A stretch of 10,496 nucleotides of DNA from Candidatus Rifleibacteriota bacterium (GTDB taxonomy: Bacteria > UBP17 > UBA6191 > JACPRK01), in the NCBI GenBank assembly GCA_016213865.1, contig JACQZL010000263.1:1567-12062 (forward strand), given 5' to 3'. Both the position numbers and the translations under genes were made by a program. This document shows, piece after piece, positions 1 through 6,646 of this stretch. The notes beneath the pieces were generated by a model. The model saw only the letters and a program-made list of their open reading frames with translations. It ran no database searches and was not told where the DNA came from. Every line of letters begins with the position of its first letter. Within the stretch, counting starts at the first letter, position 1.

Positions 1-647
1 GGCGGGTCCTTCCTCGAGAGCACCTGCGCGAGCTCCGGATCGTCCACCATGCCGTGCAGGCCGTCGGAGCAGAGCAGGAAGACGTCGCCTGCCTCGAGGT
101 CGTCTTCACCGAACTCGGCTTCCAGCTCGTCGCGAATCCCGATCGCCCGAGAGATCTGATTAGCCCTGCGGTCGGTCATCATCTGCTGCTTGGAGATCTT
201 CCCCTCGCGGTACAGGGCCCAGACCAGCGAATGGTCGTGAGTGAGCTGGCGCAGCTCGAATCCGCGCAGGCGGTAGAGGCGGCTGTCTCCCGCGTGGGCG
301 TGGAAAAAGCGCCCGCCAGCGAAGGCTAGAGCCACCACCGTCGAGCCCATCCCGCGCTTCTCCGGATTGTCCAGGGAGTGGAAGTAGACCCGCGAGTTGG
401 CCCTCGCGAGGGCCTCGTTCAAGAAGGCGGCGGGCGACTGCGCCAAGGTCCCGCGAGCCAGCTCCCGGCGCACCATCTCGATGACGAAGCCGCTGGCGAT
501 CTCCCCGGAGCTCATGCCCCCCATCCCGTCGGCCACCACGAAGAGCGAGAGGCCCTTGTCGACGAAGATGGCGTCCTCGTTCGTGACGCGGATCTTGCCT
601 GGATCGGTGAGGCCGGCTGCGACAATCTTGGGTGAGAGTGAGCTCAT
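1..647 (-). CDS. PP2C-type Ser/Thr protein phosphatase, 3' end cut by window edge
   Basis: This gene encodes a metal-dependent PPM/PP2C phosphatase that would remove phosphate from Ser/Thr sites, most likely those made by the kinase just upstream. The first 215 residues are visible. They include N23-E24-D25, the metal-binding loop DGMGGMSSGE (40-49), GSTVV (101-105), GDSRLYR (120-126), LTHDHS (135-140), NQISRAIG (163-170) and SDGLHGMVDD (194-203). The family is usually about 240-250 residues, so only the last few dozen residues, with the final conserved Asp, lie beyond the left edge. There is no signal peptide or membrane segment in the visible part, so it should be cytosolic. The ATG at 647-645 begins 1 nt after the kinase stop (TGA T ATG), so translation is probably coupled; a weak AAGG lies about 9 nt upstream. 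The family call is firm. The claim that it opposes this kinase is inferred from the operon. Confidence 0.95.
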   Translation of the reverse strand, partial: MSSLSPKIVAAGLTDPGKIRVTNEDAIFVDKGLSLFVVADGMGGMSSGEIASGFVIEMVRRELARGTLAQSPAAFLNEALARANSRVYFHSLDNPEKRGMGSTVVALAFAGGRFFHAHAGDSRLYRLRGFELRQLTHDHSLVWALYREGKISKQQMMTDRRANQISRAIGIRDELEAEFGEDDLEAGDVFLLCSDGLHGMVDDPELAQVLSRKDP

Positions 648-648
648 A

Positions 649-1950
649 TCATTCAGCCTTGCCTGCGGCGGTTGTGAGTGCCGTTTCGACCGACTGGCCC
701 TCGACCCGAACGGCGACGGTCCTGCCTGGAACCACCTGGACGCTGATCGTCGGCAACGAGGCGGCTCCGTCGATCCGGTCGACGATCTCCAGAGCGTGCT
801 TTCCGGGCCGGAGGTCCGTCAAGACGAGCGGGGTCTCGCGCGTGGCCACACCGTCCAGCTTCAGCATGCCCTGCGGCTCGGCCCATACCGCGAGGGCGCC
901 GGGCGGAGGAAACACGCGGGTCCAGAGTTGCCTTCCCTTGGCCATCGCCAGTCCCAGGACCGTCGATCCCCAGAACGTACACGCGACCGCCAGGACGACG
1001 ACCGCGGCCAGCCGCAAGGTCTTGCGGCGACTCGGGGCCTCGTGGTCCGGCCTCTCGAGCTGCTCGAGCATCTCCTTGGCCGACTGGAACCTGCGTCTCG
1101 GGTCCTTTTCGAGCGCTTTGAGAATCGTGTAGCGCAGGTTCGGGCCGACCGGCTCGCGCGGCGGCTTGGGTGTCTGCAACGGCTGGCGGGGCACCGGGTT
1201 CTTGCGGTGAAGCTCGGCGACCACGTCGGCGGGGCCGGTGAAGGGGGGACGCCCGCTCATTAACTCGTAGAGGACGACCCCGAGCGAGTAGAGGTCGGAA
1301 CGATGGTCGAGCGGCGCCGGCTCGTGCACGCCCGCGGCCACCTCGACGCTGCTGACCTGCTCCGGCGAGGCATAGACCGGCGTGCAGAATTGCCCGGTGC
1401 TGCCGGTGATCGTGTTCCGGACGTCTCCCCGCACGCGAGCGATCCCGAAGTCGAGCAAGACGGCCCGGCCCGTTGCCTTCTCGATCATGATGTTACCGGG
1501 CTTGATGTCCCGATGGACGAGAGACTCGATCCCCTCGTGCACGCTGTGCACACAGGCCAGGGCCTGCAGCACTTCCTTGACGATTTGCAGACACTTGGGC
1601 CGCGTCAGGGAACCCTCGTTGATCAGCTCCTGGAGCGAAGCTCCGTCGATGAACTCCATCACGATGAAGTGACCGTCCTGGTCTTGCTCGAGCGAGTAGA
1701 CCTTGACGATGTTCGGGTGGTCCAGCCGGCTGAGCACCTCGAACTCCTGGCAGAACTTCTTCACCTCGGCGGGTTTGAGGCACTTGGTCTCCTTGAGGCG
1801 CTTGATGGCGACCAGTCGCTTGTTGACCTGGTCGACCGCCTCCCAGACCTCGGCGAAACCGCCCTTGAAGAAGGGATCTTCGGTCGTCCTGCGCCTGCGA
1901 TGGATCAGCCGGTACCGGTCTCTCAGCTTTTCCGGCTTCTGGGATGCCAT
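649..1950 (-). CDS. Membrane-anchored Hanks-type Ser/Thr protein kinase with PEGA-like extracytoplasmic tail
   Basis: This 433-residue protein phosphorylates Ser/Thr on protein targets. Its kinase domain spans about residues 13-297. The glycine-rich loop is reduced to KGGFAEV (29-35). The ATP Lys is K50 in AIKRLK, the C-helix Glu is E69 or E71, the catalytic loop is HRDIKPGN (146-153), the Mg loop is DFG (167-169), the activation segment ends in SPEQ (195-198), and HRSDLYSLG (215-223) follows. All catalytic residues are present, so it should be active. One membrane segment (about 311-335) is followed by an outer domain of about 90 residues. That domain contains a DG..TPL.L.DL.PGKH.LEI pattern that resembles PEGA (about 348-422) and may sense or bind the cell surface. 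The ATG at 1950 has GGTGAG 5 nt upstream. The gene starts 28 nt after the FHA-ABC gene and ends 1 nt before the phosphatase. It resembles the PknB/PknF group; the exact subfamily is not determined. Confidence 0.96.
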   Translation of the reverse strand: MASQKPEKLRDRYRLIHRRRRTTEDPFFKGGFAEVWEAVDQVNKRLVAIKRLKETKCLKPAEVKKFCQEFEVLSRLDHPNIVKVYSLEQDQDGHFIVMEFIDGASLQELINEGSLTRPKCLQIVKEVLQALACVHSVHEGIESLVHRDIKPGNIMIEKATGRAVLLDFGIARVRGDVRNTITGSTGQFCTPVYASPEQVSSVEVAAGVHEPAPLDHRSDLYSLGVVLYELMSGRPPFTGPADVVAELHRKNPVPRQPLQTPKPPREPVGPNLRYTILKALEKDPRRRFQSAKEMLEQLERPDHEAPSRRKTLRLAAVVVLAVACTFWGSTVLGLAMAKGRQLWTRVFPPPGALAVWAEPQGMLKLDGVATRETPLVLTDLRPGKHALEIVDRIDGAASLPTISVQVVPGRTVAVRVEGQSVETALTTAAGKAE

Positions 1951-1978
1951 GCCAGCTCACCAAGTCCCTCGCCCCTTC

Positions 1979-4900
1979 TCAGGGCGAGCGTCGCCTGGCC
2001 TCCTGCCGGAACACGACCATCAACGTCAGCGACACGAATACGACCGAGAAGCTCGCCAGTACCAGCCGGTCGAGGTGCTTGGAGCTGTCCTGGATCTTCC
2101 GCGGCTTCATCTCATTGGCTGCCGCCGCGAGAGAGTCTCCGAGCGTGTGCAAGTCCGTCGAGACCAAGCGCATGCCCGCCGCCATCTCTGCCTTGCGCCG
2201 ATCCAGATCCCTGCGAAGGGCGTTCTCGTACTTGTGCTGGCCGTCGCTCTCGAGCACCTCGAGCCTGGTCCTCAGACTATTGAAATAGGCTGTCGGGTCT
2301 TTCACGGCCTGATCGATCTCGACCCACGTCTCCTCGTCCTTCCGGCGGTGGTCTTCGAGGTTGCGGCTGAGGGACTCGATGGAGGCCCGGCCGTCCACGC
2401 GAAGCTCTCCGTCCCCTTCCCGAGCTACGTAGAACGCGCCCGGGGCGAAAGCGCTGAGCTTCAGGGCGTCGAACGCCCAGAATCCGGGGTCGACGTGGCA
2501 GCAGACCTTTCGGAGCACCTTGCCGAGCTCCCTGTCCCGCACCAGGCGCTCGATTGGCGTGGCGTCCGGCTGGACGATGACGCCGGAGAAAAGCATCTGC
2601 AGGACGACCAGCAACGTCAAGGCGCTGGTCGCGACGTCCACTGTCGAGGCGACCGCCGAAAGCAGCAGCCCCTCCGCCAGGCCCGTCAGTCCCGTCAAGC
2701 TCGCGGTGAGCCACAGGTCGAAAAAGTTGCCCAGGTGCTCGAACTTCGCCTGCAGGACCAGCGTCATCAGGAGCGCCTGCAGCGTCACGACCAGACCGAG
2801 GACGAGGACCTTCGACGCGATGTACCCGGTCAGACTCAGGTTGAAGAGCCTCTCTCTGAGGAAGATCGGACGTTCCTTGACGACTTCTCTGCAGGAGCTG
2901 AAGCAGCCGAAGAACAGCGAGGAGAAGACCAGCATTGCCAGAACGGTCTCGGTGTGGTCGACCGTCCCGGCGATGGCCAGGGCCAGGAGGACAGGGCCGC
3001 CCAGCAAGACCGCCAGGTTCGGCCGGTTCCGGGCGACCAACGTCGCATACCGGCGGGCCAGGACGTGAGTCTGCCTGACTGCACCCAGCAGCCCCTTGAG
3101 CGAACCGGCGCGGACCCGCTTCGACTCTCGGAGCTGGACACTGACGCTGCTGCTCGTTCGCGCGGCCTTGGCGTGGGCCGGCGGGTCGTACGAGATCCGG
3201 TTCGTCTCGTCCTTGCGGTAGCGCTCTGCCCATTGATCGCCTTCCGCGTCGAGGCGGAAGTAGAGGCTGCGCCAGTCCTTTACAGAGAAGTAAGTCAGGG
3301 CATCTCTGGGAGGTCCGGCGTAGGCGAGCCGGCCTCCCTTGACCAGGATGAGCACCTTGTCGAGCCGCTCCACGTTGCCGAGCAGGTGAGTGACCACGAC
3401 GATCGTCTTCCCCTGCACGCTGGAGAGCTGGCGGAGCGCTTCCATCAGGTCGGTCTCCGACTTGGGATCGAGGCCCGCCGTCGGTTCGTCCAGGAACAGG
3501 ATGTCCGGCTCGGCCAGCAGCTCGAGGGCCGTGCTCACGTGCTTCCGCTCGCCTCCGCTCAAGGTGCGGATGAGCGCGAACTCACGGTCTCCCAGGCTGA
3601 CGCGCTTCAGAACGCTCTGGATGCACTTGTCCCGGTCCTGTCCCGAAGTGTCGGAGGCCAGGCGGAGCATGGCCGCGTAGGTCAAGCACTCGCTTACCGT
3701 CAAATCCTCGTGGACCAGGTCCTTCTGGGGCACGTATCCGAAGCGCCCCTGAAGGGCCTGGAAGTCGTCGTAGAGGCTGACGCCGCACAGATAGACCTCG
3801 CCCCAATGGGCTGGATAGAGGCCGTTGAGCGTGTGCAGCAACGTGGTTTTGCCCGCACCGGCCGGTCCGAGGATGCCCACGAACTGGCCCGGTTCGATCT
3901 TGAGGGTGACGTCGTCCAGCAGCAGTCGTGGCTTGCCCGAGTCGTCGTACGGCTGCTCGGGTGCCAGACGGCCCAATCCAAAGGCCTGGATGGCCGGAGC
4001 GCGCCGCAGTTGCTCCAGCGCACCATCCGAGAAGAGGAGAAACTGGCCTGCCAGACTGATGACGTCGCCGTCCTGCAGGACTCGGCGGCGATAGTCGATC
4101 GGTTGCCCGTTGACGAAGGTCCCATTCGTGCTGTTCCAGTCTCGGACGCTGAACTCGTCGCCTTCCCTGCGGAAGACGGCGTGGAGTCCGGACACGCTCG
4201 GTGCCTCCAACCGCACGGAGCAGCGTGGCGAACGTCCGACGGTGACTTCCGTTCGAATGGGGATGACCCCTGCACGGCCGTGCACCAGTTCGTGCCTGGC
4301 CGCCAGGTGAGTGGCCGAGGGACGGAACAGCACCGTGCCCCGTGACGGGTCCTCCTTGGCGACCTGGAAGGTCCCTGAGTCCCTGAGGTCCGGGACCCGG
4401 TCGCCCCGCGCACCGGCAGGTCCGGGCGCCGAGACCACACCGAGTACCGGGCCGTCCCTGCCAAGCTGTATGGTGTCCCCCGTACGCAGGTCCGAGAAGG
4501 CGTTCTTTCGTCCGTTGAGGTACGTGCCGTTCTGGCTGCCGTTGTCGACGATTCGCGCCCCCACGCCAGTGCCAACGTAGATCTTGGCGTGCTGTCGAGA
4601 GACCTGCTGGTACCTGCTGTCGAAGCAGACGTCGCAGCCTGTATCGCGGCCCAGCAGGATCATCGACTTTTGAAAGTGAAGTTGAGCGCCGGCCTTGAGC
4701 CCATCCTTGTGCTCCAGGACCAAGGTGTCGACCTGGCCGCGCGCGAAGCTGGCCGGGGCGGCGACGAGCAGGTACTCGAGGCGGACCTTCGGACCACTCC
4801 ACCCAAGCTCCAGGACAGCCCCATCAGGAACAGGAGCCGGCTCCACCACTTCGTTTCCGTCGAGGTAAGTGTGGTTCTTGCTGCGGCAGTCTTCGACGAA

Positions 4901-5077
4901 CAACTGGTCGCCGTGCTGGTAGAGGCGCGCGTGGAGCGCCGAGACGACCCGCCCCTCGAAAAGATCGAAGGCCACTTCGCACCTGGAAGTATCGCGACCG
5001 AGCGAGATGGGCAGCCGCTCGAAGAGGACTGTCAGTCCCTCCTGGCGTCCGGACAGATGAGTGATACGAACCGACAT
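1979..5077 (-). CDS. Triple-FHA / ABC ATPase / ABCG-type permease fusion protein
   Basis: This 1032-residue half-transporter carries phosphothreonine-reading domains. The three FHA domains have their core residues at G27-R28, S46-H49 and N68 (FHA1); G143-R144, S160-H163 and N183-G184 (FHA2); and G281-R282, S296-H299 and N318-G319 (FHA3). The ABC ATPase (about 384-590) has Walker A GPAGAGKTT (404-412), signature LSGGE (506-510), Walker B ILFLDE (526-531), D-loop GLDP (535-538) and switch His H564. The membrane part has about six segments (689-707, 710-727, 751-776, 785-810, 814-835, 1004-1023). A charged loop of about 168 residues sits before the last one, the place of the large outer loop in ABCG proteins. 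It should work as a dimer in the inner membrane; its substrate is unknown. Mycobacterial Rv1747 has the same domain types and is phosphorylated by its neighbour kinase PknF, which suggests kinase control here. The ATG at 5077 has only a weak AGG upstream. It is first in its operon. Confidence 0.95.
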   Translation of the reverse strand: MSVRITHLSGRQEGLTVLFERLPISLGRDTSRCEVAFDLFEGRVVSALHARLYQHGDQLFVEDCRSKNHTYLDGNEVVEPAPVPDGAVLELGWSGPKVRLEYLLVAAPASFARGQVDTLVLEHKDGLKAGAQLHFQKSMILLGRDTGCDVCFDSRYQQVSRQHAKIYVGTGVGARIVDNGSQNGTYLNGRKNAFSDLRTGDTIQLGRDGPVLGVVSAPGPAGARGDRVPDLRDSGTFQVAKEDPSRGTVLFRPSATHLAARHELVHGRAGVIPIRTEVTVGRSPRCSVRLEAPSVSGLHAVFRREGDEFSVRDWNSTNGTFVNGQPIDYRRRVLQDGDVISLAGQFLLFSDGALEQLRRAPAIQAFGLGRLAPEQPYDDSGKPRLLLDDVTLKIEPGQFVGILGPAGAGKTTLLHTLNGLYPAHWGEVYLCGVSLYDDFQALQGRFGYVPQKDLVHEDLTVSECLTYAAMLRLASDTSGQDRDKCIQSVLKRVSLGDREFALIRTLSGGERKHVSTALELLAEPDILFLDEPTAGLDPKSETDLMEALRQLSSVQGKTIVVVTHLLGNVERLDKVLILVKGGRLAYAGPPRDALTYFSVKDWRSLYFRLDAEGDQWAERYRKDETNRISYDPPAHAKAARTSSSVSVQLRESKRVRAGSLKGLLGAVRQTHVLARRYATLVARNRPNLAVLLGGPVLLALAIAGTVDHTETVLAMLVFSSLFFGCFSSCREVVKERPIFLRERLFNLSLTGYIASKVLVLGLVVTLQALLMTLVLQAKFEHLGNFFDLWLTASLTGLTGLAEGLLLSAVASTVDVATSALTLLVVLQMLFSGVIVQPDATPIERLVRDRELGKVLRKVCCHVDPGFWAFDALKLSAFAPGAFYVAREGDGELRVDGRASIESLSRNLEDHRRKDEETWVEIDQAVKDPTAYFNSLRTRLEVLESDGQHKYENALRRDLDRRKAEMAAGMRLVSTDLHTLGDSLAAAANEMKPRKIQDSSKHLDRLVLASFSVVFVSLTLMVVFRQEARRRSP

Positions 5078-5391
5078 CAGACCTGAGTGTGCTGCGCCAT
5101 GCCGTTAAGGTCCCGAGCCGCGTACCGCCTGTGCCGATGAGGACTCTGCAGGTCGGTTGCGCCCGCCCGGGCCGGACCTCTCGCTGTGTGCCCCGGAAGG
5201 GCCGGGGACCGACTTGCCCATACCCTGATTCGCCCGGGCTCTTCCGCCTTTCAATCCAGATTGGCGTGGCCGCACAGCCCGGAGTGTACGGTCGCTCCCG
5301 CAAAACCCATGTTGACATACGCCGGACCGGCTGTCCATCTCCGGATCACGGTCGAAGGGTCGATGGGTGCGCTCGCGGTTCATGGGTGAAA

Positions 5392-5512
5392 CTGGTAGGG
5401 CCGGCCTCCGTGCCGGCCCAGGAAGCCGCGCCAAGACTGGCGAGTCCGGAAACCGGCCAGCGGCAGGGGAGATAAGATCGCCGACGTGGCGATGCGGCTC
5501 CCCGCATCTCGC
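5392..5512 (+). repeat. Dispersed intergenic repeat, copy A (hairpin head plus conserved 15-mer)
   Basis: The element opens with a perfect hairpin (arms GGGCCGGC 5398-5405 and GCCGGCCC 5412-5419, 6-nt loop). Aligned by eye, the 50 bp from 5399 to 5448 match 39 of 50 positions in the reverse complement of 10488-10439. A downstream 15-mer, GACGTGGCGATGCGG (5483-5497), is identical to the reverse complement of 10348-10362. Order and orientation are the same in both copies. The hairpin part is bounded by CTGG (5392) and CCAG (5457-5460). The copy lies upstream of the FecR-like gene. Confidence 0.75.
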
Positions 5513-5538
5513 GAGCGCACCCAGGGTCGATGAGGTCC

Positions 5539-5567
5539 TTGACTCCGGCGGCTGGCCGGTGTACGAA
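5539..5567 (+). promoter_or_regulatory. Candidate sigma70-type promoter for the FecR-like/CHASE2-CHAT genes
   Basis: TTGACT (5539-5544) is followed after 17 bp by TACGAA (5562-5567), a good -35 and a weak -10. Transcription would start near 5574. That leaves almost no leader before the ATG at 5578 but about 30 nt before the TTG at 5605, which has a strong ribosome binding site. The call rests on sequence resemblance only. Confidence 0.35.
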
Positions 5568-5577
5568 TTGAATCGCT

Positions 5578-6636
5578 ATGGCCAAGCTGGGGAGGTCGGT
5601 TCGATTGGGCGTCGGCATCCGGTTGGTTCTGATTGCCGTCATCTGCTGTGGATTCAGCGGGCTTGCCGCGGCCGAGACTCGGGTCGTCGTCAAGGTCGTA
5701 GACGGTACTGCCGTGGTTGTGCGCAGCGGCTCCGCCGAGCCGGTGCCGGCGACCCCGGGGATGCAACTGCGCAGCGGCGACCGCTTCCGGGTTATCAGCG
5801 GGGGTGCCGAGCTGGAGCAGGATGGCCGGGTCTTCCCCGTCCCGCTGGGCGCGGACTACGTCTGCCCGCCTGAGGAGGGCGGGTTCTGGGGTCGCCTCGC
5901 CACCAGGGTCAAGGATCTCGTCGGCCCTGGTCAGACCGAAGCAGCGCCCGTTTGCCCCGAGCCCACGTTCCAGCCGTCTCCCCGTTCTCCGGCCAACAGC
6001 CAGATTGGCAGTGAGGCGCCGGTCTTCCGCTGGGCTCCGGTCACCAAGGCGAGGGTCGAGAGCATCGAGATGAAGTCCCTCGACGGCTCCTGGAGCCAGA
6101 CTGCGCCGGTCTCCGGCGAGGGGGCGTGGAGTCCGAGCCAGACCCTGATGGACTCGCTGAAAACCGGCCAGTGGTACTGCTGGCGCGTGCGGTTCCGGCC
6201 CGAGGCCGCGGAGGCCGCGGCTCCGACATCCAGCACTGATTGGGTGGCCTTCCGCCGCATGTCGGAAGCCGAGATGGCCGCCGTGGAAATGACCGCGGAG
6301 GCGATTCGAAAAGTCTGCAGCGGGAAGAGCCCGGCGCTCGGGGAGCTGGCGGCGGCCGTGCTCTACGAGGACGTCGGCATGCGCCAAAGGGCCGAGGAGA
6401 TCCTCGAACGGCTGACGAACCAGCCCGGCGGGGACCACGCGGCTCGCGACGAGGTCCTGAGAGGTGCCAGGATCCTGCTGGCCAAGGTCAAAGGCCAGAG
6501 AGCGAGTGACTGGACCGGCAAGGACGCCCTCTCGCGAGTCGACTCCGCGCTCAGAGAGGCCGCCAAGGGAAACGTCCCGGAGGCCGTTACCGCCTTCCTG
6601 AAGGTTGCCGGCCAAGAGAACGCCGTCGGCCGGTGA
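5578..6636 (+). CDS. Exported FecR-like protein with Fn3-like and helical domains
   Basis: This 352-residue protein was not recognised as a named family member. A signal peptide (about 1-32, cut near LAAA|E) sends it across the inner membrane. Residues 36-95 have the FecR-like pattern of a short beta-rich scaffold (VDGTAVVVRSG, then PGMQLRSGDRFRV and GGAELEQDG). Residues about 147-226 look fibronectin III-like, with FRWAPV at the start, GQWYCWRVRF (197-206) and a closing W..FR. Residues about 228-352 are helical and TPR-like (LYEDVGMRQRAEEILERL). C96 and C126 could form a disulfide. It ends 10 nt before the CHASE2-CHAT start and is probably co-transcribed; I infer that it meets the outer sensor of that receptor. 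The start is uncertain: ATG 5578 has no ribosome binding site, whereas TTG 5605 (codon 10) has GGAGGT at 5591-5596, 8 nt upstream, and would keep the signal peptide. Cyanobacterial DUF928 proteins are a possible distant parallel. Confidence 0.85.
   Translation: MAKLGRSVRLGVGIRLVLIAVICCGFSGLAAAETRVVVKVVDGTAVVVRSGSAEPVPATPGMQLRSGDRFRVISGGAELEQDGRVFPVPLGADYVCPPEEGGFWGRLATRVKDLVGPGQTEAAPVCPEPTFQPSPRSPANSQIGSEAPVFRWAPVTKARVESIEMKSLDGSWSQTAPVSGEGAWSPSQTLMDSLKTGQWYCWRVRFRPEAAEAAAPTSSTDWVAFRRMSEAEMAAVEMTAEAIRKVCSGKSPALGELAAAVLYEDVGMRQRAEEILERLTNQPGGDHAARDEVLRGARILLAKVKGQRASDWTGKDALSRVDSALREAAKGNVPEAVTAFLKVAGQENAVGR
5589..5596 (+). promoter_or_regulatory. Strong ribosome binding site GGGGAGGT supporting TTG start at 5605
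   Basis: GGGGAGGT ends 8 nt before the TTG at 5605-5607, inside the longer reading that begins at ATG 5578. It is the best Shine-Dalgarno match seen before any gene in the window. With the candidate promoter at 5539-5567 it favours the shorter FecR-like product. Confidence 0.5.
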
Positions 6637-6646
6637 GGATCGTCCG

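Larger units (their letters stand above)
5078..5577. promoter_or_regulatory. 500-bp divergent intergenic region
   Basis: This region separates the leftward FHA-ABC/kinase/phosphatase operon from the rightward FecR-like/CHASE2-CHAT pair, so it must hold promoters for both. No open frame here looks like a real gene. The part nearest the leftward gene (5078-5390) contains a short G+C hairpin (arms 5191-5196 and 5202-5207, 5-nt loop) and no leftward promoter that I can defend. The right part (5392-5512) is a dispersed repeat described separately. A candidate rightward promoter lies at 5539-5567. Confidence 0.6.

Noticed and set aside
1703..4345. A long + strand open frame of 880 codons
   Set aside because: It lies antisense to the FHA-ABC and kinase genes, whose motifs are unmistakable. 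The translation is charged low-complexity sequence with no domain, a usual by-product of high GC.
1..5077. Kinase/phosphatase/FHA set as a type VI secretion control module (PpkA/PppA/Fha)
   Set aside because: No T6SS structural gene is visible and the FHA domains are fused to an ABC transporter. The PknF/Rv1747 comparison fits better, though genes beyond the left edge cannot be seen.
5191..5207. G+C hairpin as a terminator
   Set aside because: It has no T-run and lies between two divergent genes, where no transcript is expected to end.
5312..5340. Perfect TTGACA at 5312-5317 as a promoter
   Set aside because: No acceptable -10 is found at 16-19 bp, and the position is about 240 nt from the gene.
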